NCBI GenBank assembly: GCA_019752015.1 | Contig: JAIEMQ010000007.1 | Location: forward strand, 123,443 to 187,442 | Direction of reading: 5' to 3' | From: Cyanobacteriota bacterium | GTDB taxonomy: Bacteria; Acidobacteriota; Vicinamibacteria; Vicinamibacterales; UBA2999 | Length of the DNA: 64,000 nt | Shown here: positions 20,366 through 31,694 of the stretch, piece after piece | How positions within the stretch are numbered: the first letter of the stretch is position 1 | Layout of the letters: each line of letters starts with the position of its first letter | The notes under the pieces: generated by a model | Told to the model about the DNA's origin: nothing | Databases searched by the model: none | The model's input: the letters and a program-made list of their open reading frames with translations, nothing else | Made by a program: the position numbers and the translations under genes

Positions 20366-21217
20366 ATGCGGCGCATTGTTCTCGCGATCGTTTTATTCGC
20401 CGGCGTCTCTCTTTCCGCCGCAGTTCACGGTCCCGACAAAGGGACGCTCGTGATCGTCGGCGGCAACATGCAGGACCCGGCGATCGTGAAGCGCTTCATC
20501 GATCTCGCCGGCGGTCCCGATGCGCCGATCGTGATCATTCCCACGGCCGGTGAAGCGGACGATGAGTACGACAACTACTGGCCGGGATTGAAGCAGTGGC
20601 GAGAGAACGGCGCGAAGAACCTGACGGTGATCCACACGCGCGATCGCAAAGTTGCCGACTCGGAGGCGTTCGTAAAGCCAATCCGCGCCGCGCGCGGAGT
20701 GTTCTTCGGCGGCGGGCGCCAGTGGCGGCTCGCGGATTCCTATCTCAACACGCTGACGCACAAGGAGCTGACGGCGCTGCTCAACCGCGGCGGCGTGATC
20801 GGCGGATCATCCGCGGGCGCGTCGATCCTGACGTCGTTCATGGTGCGCGGCGACACCAAGAGCAACGAGAAGATGATCGGCGATCACACCGTGGGCCTCG
20901 GGTTCCTGAAGAACGCCGCGGTCGATCAGCACCTGCTGCGCCGCAACCGCCAGTTCGACATGCTCGAAGTCATCGACAAGTATCCCGACATGCTCGGCAT
21001 CGGCCTCGATGAAAACACCGCCATCGTCGTCGAAGGCGATCAGTTCGATGTGATCGGGCAGAGTTACGCCGTGATTTACAGCAACAAACCCGTCGCCGGG
21101 GCGAGCGGCCGCTTCTATTTCATGGGTGCGGGCGATCGGTTCGACATGAAGACGCGGAAACCGACGAGACGAAGCACCGACTGGACGCCGCTGCAGGGAG
21201 TCCGCCCTCCAAGCTAG
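20366..21217 (+). CDS. Exported cyanophycinase (peptidase S51)
   Basis: 283 residues with a signal peptide (MRRIVLAIVLFAGVSLSAAV). The S51 signature is clear: GTLVIVGGNMQDP, the nucleophile elbow GVIGGSSAGASIL with catalytic Ser, VFFGGGRQWRLADSYL, and GLGFLKNAAVDQHLLRRNRQFDML containing the expected His. Cyanophycinases cut cyanophycin (multi-L-arginyl-poly-L-aspartate) to beta-Asp-Arg dipeptides. The signal peptide marks this as an exported, CphE-type enzyme for external polymer rather than internal reserves. It is followed by a perfect hairpin probably acting as terminator. Confidence 0.88.
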   Translation: MRRIVLAIVLFAGVSLSAAVHGPDKGTLVIVGGNMQDPAIVKRFIDLAGGPDAPIVIIPTAGEADDEYDNYWPGLKQWRENGAKNLTVIHTRDRKVADSEAFVKPIRAARGVFFGGGRQWRLADSYLNTLTHKELTALLNRGGVIGGSSAGASILTSFMVRGDTKSNEKMIGDHTVGLGFLKNAAVDQHLLRRNRQFDMLEVIDKYPDMLGIGLDENTAIVVEGDQFDVIGQSYAVIYSNKPVAGASGRFYFMGAGDRFDMKTRKPTRRSTDWTPLQGVRPPS

Positions 21218-21236
21218 GTCCGGCTAAAGCCGGACC
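21217..21236. terminator. Perfect 9-bp-arm hairpin between convergent genes
   Basis: GGTCCGGCT-AA-AGCCGGACC is a perfect inverted repeat with a 2-base loop. It starts at the last base of the cyanophycinase stop codon and ends 3 bases before the stop of the convergent FAD oxidoreductase. It has no T-tract, so it could be a bidirectional terminator or one copy of a dispersed REP-like palindrome. Confidence 0.65.
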
Positions 21237-21238
21237 GC

Positions 21239-22420
21239 TTAGACGACGTTGGCTTCGCCCGCCATCGACTTGCGGGCGAAACGATCGAGCTCGAACGGCG
21301 TGAGATCGAATTTCGGATCGCGACCAGCGATCACGTCGGCGAGGATTCTTCCCGCGGCGGGTGAGTGCTGGAAGCCGTGGCCGCTGAAACCGGCGATCGT
21401 GTAGAAGCCGTCAACATCGCTCGATGGCCCGATGATCGGATTGTGATCGGGCGTCATCTCGTAGAGCCCCGCCCACGCGTGCGACACGGCGGCATCGGAC
21501 AGCGCCGGCAATCGCTGCATCGCGACCTCGATCACCTTCGGCAGGAAATCCCAGCGCACGGTGATGTCGAATCCCGGCTGCTCGCCCGGATCGCCCATGC
21601 CGAACAGCAGTCCGCCGCCTTCGCGGTGAAAGTAGAAGGTGCTCTCGAAATCGATCACGAGAATCTTCGACCTCGGCACGCGGCCGGCGTGGCGCGCATC
21701 GTCCCACGATCCGCCTCCGGGAGCGGAGGCGATGAAAATGTGGCGGCGCTCGGGCTCGACGGGGACGTCGACGCCGAGGAACCTGCCGATCGACTTCGCC
21801 CATGGGCCGGCGGCGTTGATGAGGATTGGGGTCGAGATGTCGCCTTGCGACGTGCGCACGTCGGTGAGACGGTGGCCATTCAGCTTCGCGCCGGTGACCT
21901 CGCAGCCGCGCACGATCTCGACGCCTTTGGCCTGCGCGCCCTTCGCAAATCCCATCGTCACGCCGTTCGGATCGGCGACGCCGTCCGACGGGCAATACGT
22001 CGCGCCTTGTACGCCGGTGAGATCGAGGCCGGGTGAGAGCTCACGCGCTTCGCCGTTCGACACCCACCGCACGTCGACGCCATGCTGCTGCTGCAACGCG
22101 ACGTTCTTCTTGAACGTGTCGACGTTCGCGGACCTGGAGAGCAGGAAGAGATAGCCGTCCTGGTGAAAATCGATCGGCGTGCCGACAATCGCCTCGAAGT
22201 TCTTCATCAGCTCGATCGACTCGATCGACAGCGCGATGTTCGCGGAGTTCGAGAACTGATGACGGAAGCCGCCGGCATTTTTGCCGGTGGACCCGGTGCC
22301 CAGCTGCGGCTCGCGTTCGAGGAGGACGACGTTGGTCATGCCGCGCTGGGCGAGGTGCCATGCCACGCTGCACCCCATGCAGCCGCCGCCGGCAATGACC
22401 ACATCTGCCGTTCGTTTCAT
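21239..22420 (-). CDS. FAD-dependent amino-acid/sarcosine oxidase-like oxidoreductase (DAO family)
   Basis: About 393 residues from MKRTADVVIAGGG; the longer ORF adds an implausible N-terminus. The Rossmann dinucleotide motif is VVIAGGGCMGCSVAWHLAQRG. Other features are GTGSTGKNAGGFRHQFS for flavin binding and the C-terminal GLYEMTPDHNPIIGP...GFSGHGFQHSPAAG block, which closes the FAD site in sarcosine oxidase/glycine oxidase-type enzymes. It oxidises a secondary or primary amine, substrate unknown. It is monocistronic; its upstream region contains a decayed half copy of the TGTAAC repeat. Confidence 0.87.
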   Translation of the reverse strand: MKRTADVVIAGGGCMGCSVAWHLAQRGMTNVVLLEREPQLGTGSTGKNAGGFRHQFSNSANIALSIESIELMKNFEAIVGTPIDFHQDGYLFLLSRSANVDTFKKNVALQQQHGVDVRWVSNGEARELSPGLDLTGVQGATYCPSDGVADPNGVTMGFAKGAQAKGVEIVRGCEVTGAKLNGHRLTDVRTSQGDISTPILINAAGPWAKSIGRFLGVDVPVEPERRHIFIASAPGGGSWDDARHAGRVPRSKILVIDFESTFYFHREGGGLLFGMGDPGEQPGFDITVRWDFLPKVIEVAMQRLPALSDAAVSHAWAGLYEMTPDHNPIIGPSSDVDGFYTIAGFSGHGFQHSPAAGRILADVIAGRDPKFDLTPFELDRFARKSMAGEANVV

Positions 22421-22448
22421 GCGTACCAAGATCGATATTACTGGCAGT

Positions 22449-22476
22449 TGTAACGAAGACTGACATCGCACCCCTT
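22449..22476. repeat. Half copy of a TGTAAC-type inverted-repeat element
   Basis: TGTAACGAAGACTGACATCG resembles the left end of the 102-bp element at 25689 and the half element at 37184 (TGTAAC, then GACTGAC). The second arm is missing. It lies just upstream of the FAD oxidoreductase start. Confidence 0.4.
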
Positions 22477-22503
22477 GTTTTTGTTGCTTTCAGTGCTCCT
22501 CTT

Positions 22504-22543
22504 GCTTACCGAGAGGGGCTGATTTATGCTCCCCTCGGTTAAC
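22504..22543. promoter_or_regulatory. Inverted repeat upstream of padR, candidate operator
   Basis: ACCGAGAGGGG and CCCCTCGGT form an imperfect inverted repeat around a 12-base AT-rich spacer (ctgatttatgct), 34 bases before the PadR start. The arms extend to gcttaccgag / ctcggttaac with one 2-base bulge. Its place suggests an operator for PadR autoregulation and for the permease gene behind it. PadR operators vary and no match to a characterised site is claimed. Confidence 0.45.
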
Positions 22544-22551
22544 GAGATGAG

Positions 22552-22575
22552 CCACAGAAAGCGCAGAAAGCGCAG
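22552..22575. repeat. CCACAGAAAGCGCAGAAAGCGCAG repeat upstream of padR
   Basis: A 24-base copy of the CCACAGA-type repeat (two units of cagaaagcg) ending 2 bases before the padR ATG, where it replaces a normal Shine-Dalgarno region. It matches 20 of 24 positions of the copy at 44687. Confidence 0.65.
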
Positions 22576-22577
22576 CC

Positions 22578-22913
22578 ATGAGTAAACCCCCTGATCTCGT
22601 CCAGGGCACGCTCGACCTGCTGATTCTCAAGATGCTCGCCCTCGAGCCGCTGCATGGCTGGGCGATCAGTCAGCGGCTCAAGACGATCTCGAACGACATC
22701 CTGCAGGTGAGCGACGGCTCGTTGTATCCCGCGCTGCACAAGCTCGAACAACAAGGCTGGATCGAGGCGGAGTGGAAGCCGTCGGAAAACAATCGACGGG
22801 CAAAGTTCTATTCGCTGACGCGATCGGGGAAGCGGCAGCTCGCAAAGGAAACTGAATCGTGGTCGCGCCTCGCCGGCGCGATCTCGATGGTGGTGACGCT
22901 CCCAGAGGTGTGA
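22578..22913 (+). CDS. PadR-family transcriptional regulator
   Basis: 111 residues with the PadR winged-helix signature: LVQGTLDLLILKMLALEPLHGWAISQRL, then VSDGSLYPALHKLEQQGWIEAEW and the wing with RAKFYSLTRSGKRQL. This short form, ending after the second helix, is typical of the subgroup located before ADOP-type permease genes in Acidobacteria. The permease gene starts one base after its stop, so the two form an operon and this protein presumably controls it. An inverted repeat upstream may be its operator. Confidence 0.93.
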   Translation: MSKPPDLVQGTLDLLILKMLALEPLHGWAISQRLKTISNDILQVSDGSLYPALHKLEQQGWIEAEWKPSENNRRAKFYSLTRSGKRQLAKETESWSRLAGAISMVVTLPEV

Positions 22914-22914
22914 G

Positions 22915-25686
22915 ATGGCCATTGATCGCATGTGGCAGGTGATCCGGCTGCGTCTGCGCTCCCTGTTGTCCGGAGAATCCGTGGATCGCGAGCTCGATGA
23001 GGAACTGCAGTTCCACATTGATCGACAGACCGAGCTGAATATCGGCAACGGCATGACACGCGACGAGGCGCGGCTGGCCGCGTTGCGCTCGTTCGGCGGA
23101 GCCGAGCAACGGAAAGAGGAGTGTCGCGATACGCGCCGCGTGAGCTGGCTGCTCGATGCGGTCCGTGACGGCCGTCATGCACTGAGGTTGCTGGCGCGTA
23201 GTCCAGTGTTTGCGATCGCGGCCGTGCTGTCGCTCGGCATCGGGATTGGCTCCAACGTTGCGATGTTCTCCGTCGTCGACGCGCTGCTGCTGAAGAAGCT
23301 GCCGGTGCCGCAACCCGATGGCCTGGTGTATTTCCAAATCATGACGGAGCCGCCGTACCGGCGCGACGATGTGCCGTACCGGATGTACGAGCGGCTGCGC
23401 GAGAGCTCGACGTCGTTTGCGTCGATGGCCGGCGTGTGGCCGATGGAACGCGCCAACCTCACCGTCGATGCGCCGGCCGGCGATAACCCGACGGCACCGA
23501 TGACACGCGTGGGACTGGTGACGTCGGGTTACTTCGAGACGCTTGGCGTCAACGCGGCGATTGGGCGTGTGCTCGGCGCCTCCGACCAGACCGAGCGGCC
23601 CGTCGCGGTCGTGAGCGATGCGTTCTGGCGATCGCGCATGAACGCGGATCGCGATTTGCGAGCGCACACCGTGCACTTGAACGGCAGCGCGTTCGATGTG
23701 GTGGGCGTGACGCCGCCCGGGTTCTCGGGCGAGCTGGTGGGCACGCCGGCCGATCTCTGGGTGCCGTTCACGCTGGTCAAGCAAGTGGTGCCGGAAATTA
23801 CGTCGGGCACGGGCGGGTTCGTGGTACGAATCATCGCCCGCCTTGCGTCAGACGTGCCGGCGACGCAGGCTGCGGCCGCGACGCTGCCCGTACTCCGGCA
23901 GGCGGAGTTCGAGGAGGCTGCGAAATTCAACGTCAAGCTCAGCGAATCCGTGCTTGGCAAGATCGAGCTCGATCTGCCGGATATGTCGCGTGGCATCTCG
24001 CCGCAGCGCCGCTCGTTCAGGGCCTCGCTGCTGACGCTGATGGCGTTTGTCGGTTTGCTCGTCGTCGTCGGCTGCGCGAACGTCGCGAACCTGCTGCTGG
24101 CGCGCTCATCGGTGCGGCAACGCGAGCTGGCGGTGCGGCTGGCGGTCGGCGCCGGCCGCGGACGCATCGCGCGGCAGATGCTGGCTGAGAGCGCGATGAT
24201 CGCGGCGCTCGGCGGGCTGTCAGGACTCGCGCTGGCGATGTGGGCGACGAGCCTGTTGTCCTCGCTGCTCGCCGTGGCTCCAGCAACGCTGAACACACAG
24301 ACAACGGGAATCGTGCTCGACTTGCGCATCGATCCCCGGGTGCTGCTGTTTGCGACGACGCTCTGCGGTATCACTGCGGCTTTGAGCGGACTCGTGCCGG
24401 CGATCGCGGCGCAGCGCGTGGCCCCGGCGTCCGCGCTTCGCGCCGCCCGCACGCTCGGCCTCGGACGCTTCGCCGGCCCGAGCTCGGCGCTGCTGATCGC
24501 GCAGGTGGCGGTGTCGCTGGTCCTGCTGATCGGCGCGGGGCTGTTCATCAGATCCCTCCACAACCTGCGCGCGCAAGACCTCGGCCTCGCGCGCGACAAC
24601 CAGCTGCTCGCCTGGATCGTCCCCGGGCAGACCGGGCGGAAAGATGATGCGATGGTCGACTTGTGGCACACGATGATGGAACGCCTGTCGGCGATCCCCG
24701 GCGTTGCCGCGGTCGGCGCCAGCAACCAGGCGGTGCTGAACGGCGGCGATGTCGGCATGGGTGTGCCGTCGGTGGCGATTATCATTCCAGGCGAGCCACG
24801 GCAATTGACGACGAAAAGCGCCGGGCGCTCGTTCGTCACTCCTGGATTCTTTGCGGCCTCGGGCATTCGCGTCGTGGCCGGCCGCGAGTTCACCGGGCGC
24901 GACGCGGGTGAGCAGTCGTCCGTGGTGATGATGAACGCGTCGATGGCGCGGTTCTATTTCGGATCGGAAACGGCCGCGGTCGGCCGGATCGTGCAGTTCC
25001 CCGGACCGTCGAAGCAGCCGCACGAGATCGTCGGCGTGATCAACGACTACGTTCGCACCACGCCGCGTCACACGCTCGATTACTTCAGCACGTATTACCC
25101 GTATCGCCATGCCGACGCGATCAACCGCGGACAATCGTCGCGCCTGCGGGTGATGCTCGTCGCGATCAGGACCAGCGTCCCGCCATTGACGATTGCTGAT
25201 GATGTGCGCCGTGAGATCCGCGCGATCGATCCGCTGCTGCCGGTATTGAGCATCAACACGCCGGATCAACAGCTCGAGGGGCTGCTGGCGCAGGATCGGA
25301 TCGTCGCCTCGCTGTCCACGGCGCTGGGCGCCACGGCAATGGTGCTGGCGTCGCTGGGGATGTTCGGGTTGCTGTCGTATCGCGTCGCCCGCCGCACCAA
25401 CGAGATCGGCGTGCGGCTGGCGTTTGGCGCGACGAGGGCGTCAGTGCTGGCGCTGGTGCTCAGGGAGAGCAGCCGCCTCGTGATCGCCGGCGTGATCGCC
25501 GGCGCGATCGCGGCGGTGTCGCTGTCGCGTCTCGTCGCGTCGCGATTGTATGGCGTCAGCGCCAGCGATCCGTGGATCATCGCCGGCGCCGCCGCCCTGC
25601 TGACGCTCGTCGCCTGCATCGCGGCCGTCATTCCCGCGCGGCAGGCCTCTGTCGTCGACCCCGCCACCGCCCTGCGCTGCGACTGA
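22915..25686 (+). CDS. ADOP-type ABC permease with duplicated MacB/FtsX core
   Basis: 923 residues. The N-terminus carries the short helical module seen in PadR-linked members (SVDRELDEELQFHIDRQTE...RDEARLAALRSFGG). Then come two repeats of a MacB periplasmic-core domain plus an FtsX three-helix permease: the first after VFAIAAVLSLGIGIGSNVAMFSVVDA with FtsX near VVGCANVANLLLARS, the second ending in FGLLSYRVARRTNEIGVRLAFGA. No ATP-binding domain is fused and no ATPase gene adjoins it, which is why such proteins are called orphan permeases. Substrate unknown; efflux of toxic lipophilic compounds is a guess. Confidence 0.9.
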   Translation: MAIDRMWQVIRLRLRSLLSGESVDRELDEELQFHIDRQTELNIGNGMTRDEARLAALRSFGGAEQRKEECRDTRRVSWLLDAVRDGRHALRLLARSPVFAIAAVLSLGIGIGSNVAMFSVVDALLLKKLPVPQPDGLVYFQIMTEPPYRRDDVPYRMYERLRESSTSFASMAGVWPMERANLTVDAPAGDNPTAPMTRVGLVTSGYFETLGVNAAIGRVLGASDQTERPVAVVSDAFWRSRMNADRDLRAHTVHLNGSAFDVVGVTPPGFSGELVGTPADLWVPFTLVKQVVPEITSGTGGFVVRIIARLASDVPATQAAAATLPVLRQAEFEEAAKFNVKLSESVLGKIELDLPDMSRGISPQRRSFRASLLTLMAFVGLLVVVGCANVANLLLARSSVRQRELAVRLAVGAGRGRIARQMLAESAMIAALGGLSGLALAMWATSLLSSLLAVAPATLNTQTTGIVLDLRIDPRVLLFATTLCGITAALSGLVPAIAAQRVAPASALRAARTLGLGRFAGPSSALLIAQVAVSLVLLIGAGLFIRSLHNLRAQDLGLARDNQLLAWIVPGQTGRKDDAMVDLWHTMMERLSAIPGVAAVGASNQAVLNGGDVGMGVPSVAIIIPGEPRQLTTKSAGRSFVTPGFFAASGIRVVAGREFTGRDAGEQSSVVMMNASMARFYFGSETAAVGRIVQFPGPSKQPHEIVGVINDYVRTTPRHTLDYFSTYYPYRHADAINRGQSSRLRVMLVAIRTSVPPLTIADDVRREIRAIDPLLPVLSINTPDQQLEGLLAQDRIVASLSTALGATAMVLASLGMFGLLSYRVARRTNEIGVRLAFGATRASVLALVLRESSRLVIAGVIAGAIAAVSLSRLVASRLYGVSASDPWIIAGAAALLTLVACIAAVIPARQASVVDPATALRCD

Positions 25687-25688
25687 CT

Positions 25689-25790
25689 TGTAACCGGGTC
25701 TGGCACCTTAACATGCCAAATTGTCGCAGTTCCTGCGTACGAGCAGAAATTGCATCAAAACGCCATGTAAAGGTGTCAGTCCCGGTTACA
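25689..25790. repeat. 102-bp inverted-repeat element (TGTAACCGGG ends)
   Basis: The two ends are imperfect inverted repeats of about 27 bases: TGTAACCGGGTCTGGCACCTT at the left and the complement of AAGGTGTCAGTCCCGGTTACA at the right, with 24 of 27 positions paired. A short internal palindrome (gcagttcctgc) lies between them. No coding capacity. It fits a REP or MITE-like non-autonomous element and fills the whole gap between the permease and amidase genes. Confidence 0.8.
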
Positions 25791-25801
25791 TTTAGCGGAC
25801 C

Positions 25802-27298
25802 ATGATTCAGGCGGCGGTACTGGCGTTGCTGCTCGACGAGGCGTCGGTGCGCAGCATTCACGAGGCGATCGAGGCGCGCAAGGTCACGTGTGTCCAGGTG
25901 GTGCAGCACTATCTCGATCGCATCGAGGCCTACGACGACAACGGCCCGGCGCTGAACGCGATCATCACCGTCAACGCCCACGCGCTCGAGACGGCGGCGG
26001 AGATGGATCGCCTCGATCGAGCGGCGCGTGCCAGGCGGCCATTGCACTGCATCCCCGTCGTCCTCAAGGACAACTTCCACACCGCCGACATGCCGACGAC
26101 CGGCGGCTCGGTGACGTTCAAGAACCTGCAGATGAAGGAAGACGGCTTCGTCGTAAAGAAGCTGCGCGATGCGGGCGCCATCATCGTTGCGAAGGCGAAT
26201 CTGCATGAGCTGGCGCGCGCGGGGACGACGGTCAGCTCGCTCGGCGGGCAGACGAAAAATCCCTACGACCTGACACGCACGCCCGGCGGATCGAGCGGCG
26301 GCACCGGCGCGGCAATCGCCGCCAACTTCGGCGTGCTCGGCACCGGCAGCGACACCGGTCAGTCGATCCGATCACCGTCGTCCGCGAACTCGCTGGTCGG
26401 CGTCCGCGCAACACGCGGACTGGTCAGCCGCGCCGGCGTGATGCCGTTCAGCACGACCCAGGACGAAGCGGGCCCGATCGTCAGGAGCGTCGAGGATGCG
26501 GCGCGGATGCTCGACGTCATGGCCGGTTACGATCCGGACGATCCGATCACGGCATTCAGCGCCGGCCACATTCCACGCTCGTACACGTCGACGCTCGATC
26601 GCAACGGTCTCAAGGGCGCGCGGATCGGACTGCTGACCGACGTGATTGGCACCGAGCCGATCCATCGCGAGGTCAATCAAGTGCTCGATGCCGCCGTGGC
26701 GAAGATGACAGCGCAGGGCGCGACCGTCGTCCGCGTCAGCATTCCGAAGCTGGACGAACTGACGCGCGGATTGAACCTGATGAACCTCGAGTTCAAGGCG
26801 GCGTTCGACAGCTACCTTGCCGGCCTCGGCTCGATTTCGCCGGTGAAGAATCTCGCGGAGTTCGTCGCGCGCGGGGAAGTGCACGAGTCGATGAAACGCG
26901 GGCTCGACGCGGATCTCGCGGTCACCACCGGACCGGGATCACCGGAACATCAGCAGATGTACCGCAGGCGCGAGGCGTTGCGGCAGGCCCTCATGAACGT
27001 GATTGCCGCCAACAAGCTCGATGCGATCCTCTACCCACACCAGAAACGATTGGTCGTACCGATCGGAGAGGACCAGGCCGATCGCAACGGCGTGCTGTCG
27101 AACAGCACGGGATTTCCAGCACTGACGTTCCCCGGTGGATTCTCGGCGCCGACAGCGACGGCGCCGATCGGCGTGCCGGTCGGTCTCGAGATCCTCGGGC
27201 CCGAGTGGAGCGAGCCGGTGTTGTTCAAGCTGGCGTTCGCGTACGAGCAGGCGACTCACGTCCGCAAGCCGCCCGCCAGCACGCCGCCGCTGCGATAG
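25802..27298 (+). CDS. Amidase-signature hydrolase
   Basis: 498 residues of the amidase signature (GatA/FAAH-like) family. The Ser-cisSer-Lys triad is visible: Lys in PVVLKDNFHT, the G-G-S-S-G-G-T loop, and the nucleophile region GSDTGQSIRSPSSANSLVG. The start gives a short hydrophobic N-terminus (MIQAAVLALLLDE), which could be a weak signal peptide. No gatB or gatC gene adjoins it, so it is a stand-alone amidase for a small amide or peptide rather than part of the tRNA amidotransferase. It sits immediately behind the inverted-repeat element. Confidence 0.88.
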   Translation: MIQAAVLALLLDEASVRSIHEAIEARKVTCVQVVQHYLDRIEAYDDNGPALNAIITVNAHALETAAEMDRLDRAARARRPLHCIPVVLKDNFHTADMPTTGGSVTFKNLQMKEDGFVVKKLRDAGAIIVAKANLHELARAGTTVSSLGGQTKNPYDLTRTPGGSSGGTGAAIAANFGVLGTGSDTGQSIRSPSSANSLVGVRATRGLVSRAGVMPFSTTQDEAGPIVRSVEDAARMLDVMAGYDPDDPITAFSAGHIPRSYTSTLDRNGLKGARIGLLTDVIGTEPIHREVNQVLDAAVAKMTAQGATVVRVSIPKLDELTRGLNLMNLEFKAAFDSYLAGLGSISPVKNLAEFVARGEVHESMKRGLDADLAVTTGPGSPEHQQMYRRREALRQALMNVIAANKLDAILYPHQKRLVVPIGEDQADRNGVLSNSTGFPALTFPGGFSAPTATAPIGVPVGLEILGPEWSEPVLFKLAFAYEQATHVRKPPASTPPLR

Positions 27299-27307
27299 TC
27301 CGCGGTG

Positions 27308-30536
<3,229 letters not shown>

Positions 30537-31694
30537 TCTTCCGCGTGTTGGTGATGTTCTCGATCGGATTGGCATCGAGCACGATCAGATCGGCGATCAT
30601 CCCGTTGGCGATCGTCCCGGTGTTCGCAATGCGCAGGAACTCCGCGCCGTTGCGCGTTGCGGAAACAATCACCTGCGCCGGCGTCATGCCCGCCGCCACC
30701 ATGTCCGCCATCTCCACGTGCGGCGCCCACGGCGTGTTGCCGTCGGTGCCGACCGTGATCTTCACGCCGGCGTCGGACATCCGCTTGAGGTTGCGGGCCT
30801 GGATCGCCCACGTCGCGGCCACCTGCGGCCGATCGGTCGCGGCAGCCTGGATCTTCTGCACCTCGCCGTCGGGAATGTGTCCCTTCAGCCAGCTGTAATC
30901 CGCGACCACGCCGCGGTCCGGCATATTCGGGATCAGCACGAAATTCGGACGCGCCTTGAGCAGCGCCGCCGCTTCATCGTCCATGTCGCGATCGCGGATG
31001 CCGTGCGCGAAGCTGTCGACGCCGGCCTTCAACAACCCCCTGGCGTCTTCCAGCGAAAAGATATGCGCGGTGACGCGCAGCTTGTTCCTGTGGGCCTCGT
31101 CGATCACCGCGCTGTAGAGCGGCGGCGTCAGCTTCGGGAACTTGCCGTCGCGATCGTCGACCCAGATCTTGATGATGTCGACGTTCTTCGCGGCGTTTTC
31201 CTGGACGGCCTTGCGGCCTTCCTCAGGCGTCGTGATCCAGAACGGCACTTCCGTGCGGCCTTTTTCCGGCGCGGTGATGCCGCGCCCCGCAAGGAACAGG
31301 CGCGCGAGGCCAGGCGTGGTCGTCGCCCGACGCGCGAATGGCGCGTCGGTGCCGTCCAGCCCCATGCTCAATGCGGCGCTGACGCCAAAGTGGGCGCGCT
31401 GTTTGAGATCGTTCTCGAGCTCCGGTGCGGTCGTGCTCGTGTGCACGTGCGTGTCGACGATCGCCGGCATCAGCGTCTTGCCGCTGAGACTGACGCGCGT
31501 GGCCCCCGCCGGCGCCTTGATCGATGCCGCCGGGGCAACCTGCGTAATGCGATCGCCGGTGACGACGACGCTGGCGTTGTCGATGACCTGGCCGTCGCCA
31601 ACGACGACGCGGCCGCCTTCGAAGACGGTGACCGATTGCGCGCTGACGATCGCCGTGAGCGCGGCGATCGCACTGATTGACAGCAGAATTCTCT

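Noticed and set aside
21217-21236. Transposon end or attachment site
   Set aside because: The palindrome is short, symmetric and between convergent stops; terminator or REP is the simpler reading, and no integrase or transposase is nearby.
22678-23784. 368-residue minus-strand ORF over padR and the permease start
   Set aside because: Overlaps two well supported genes and shows shadow composition.
25802-27298. GatA subunit of the tRNA amidotransferase
   Set aside because: No gatB/gatC nearby and the organism carries glnS; a stand-alone amidase fits better.
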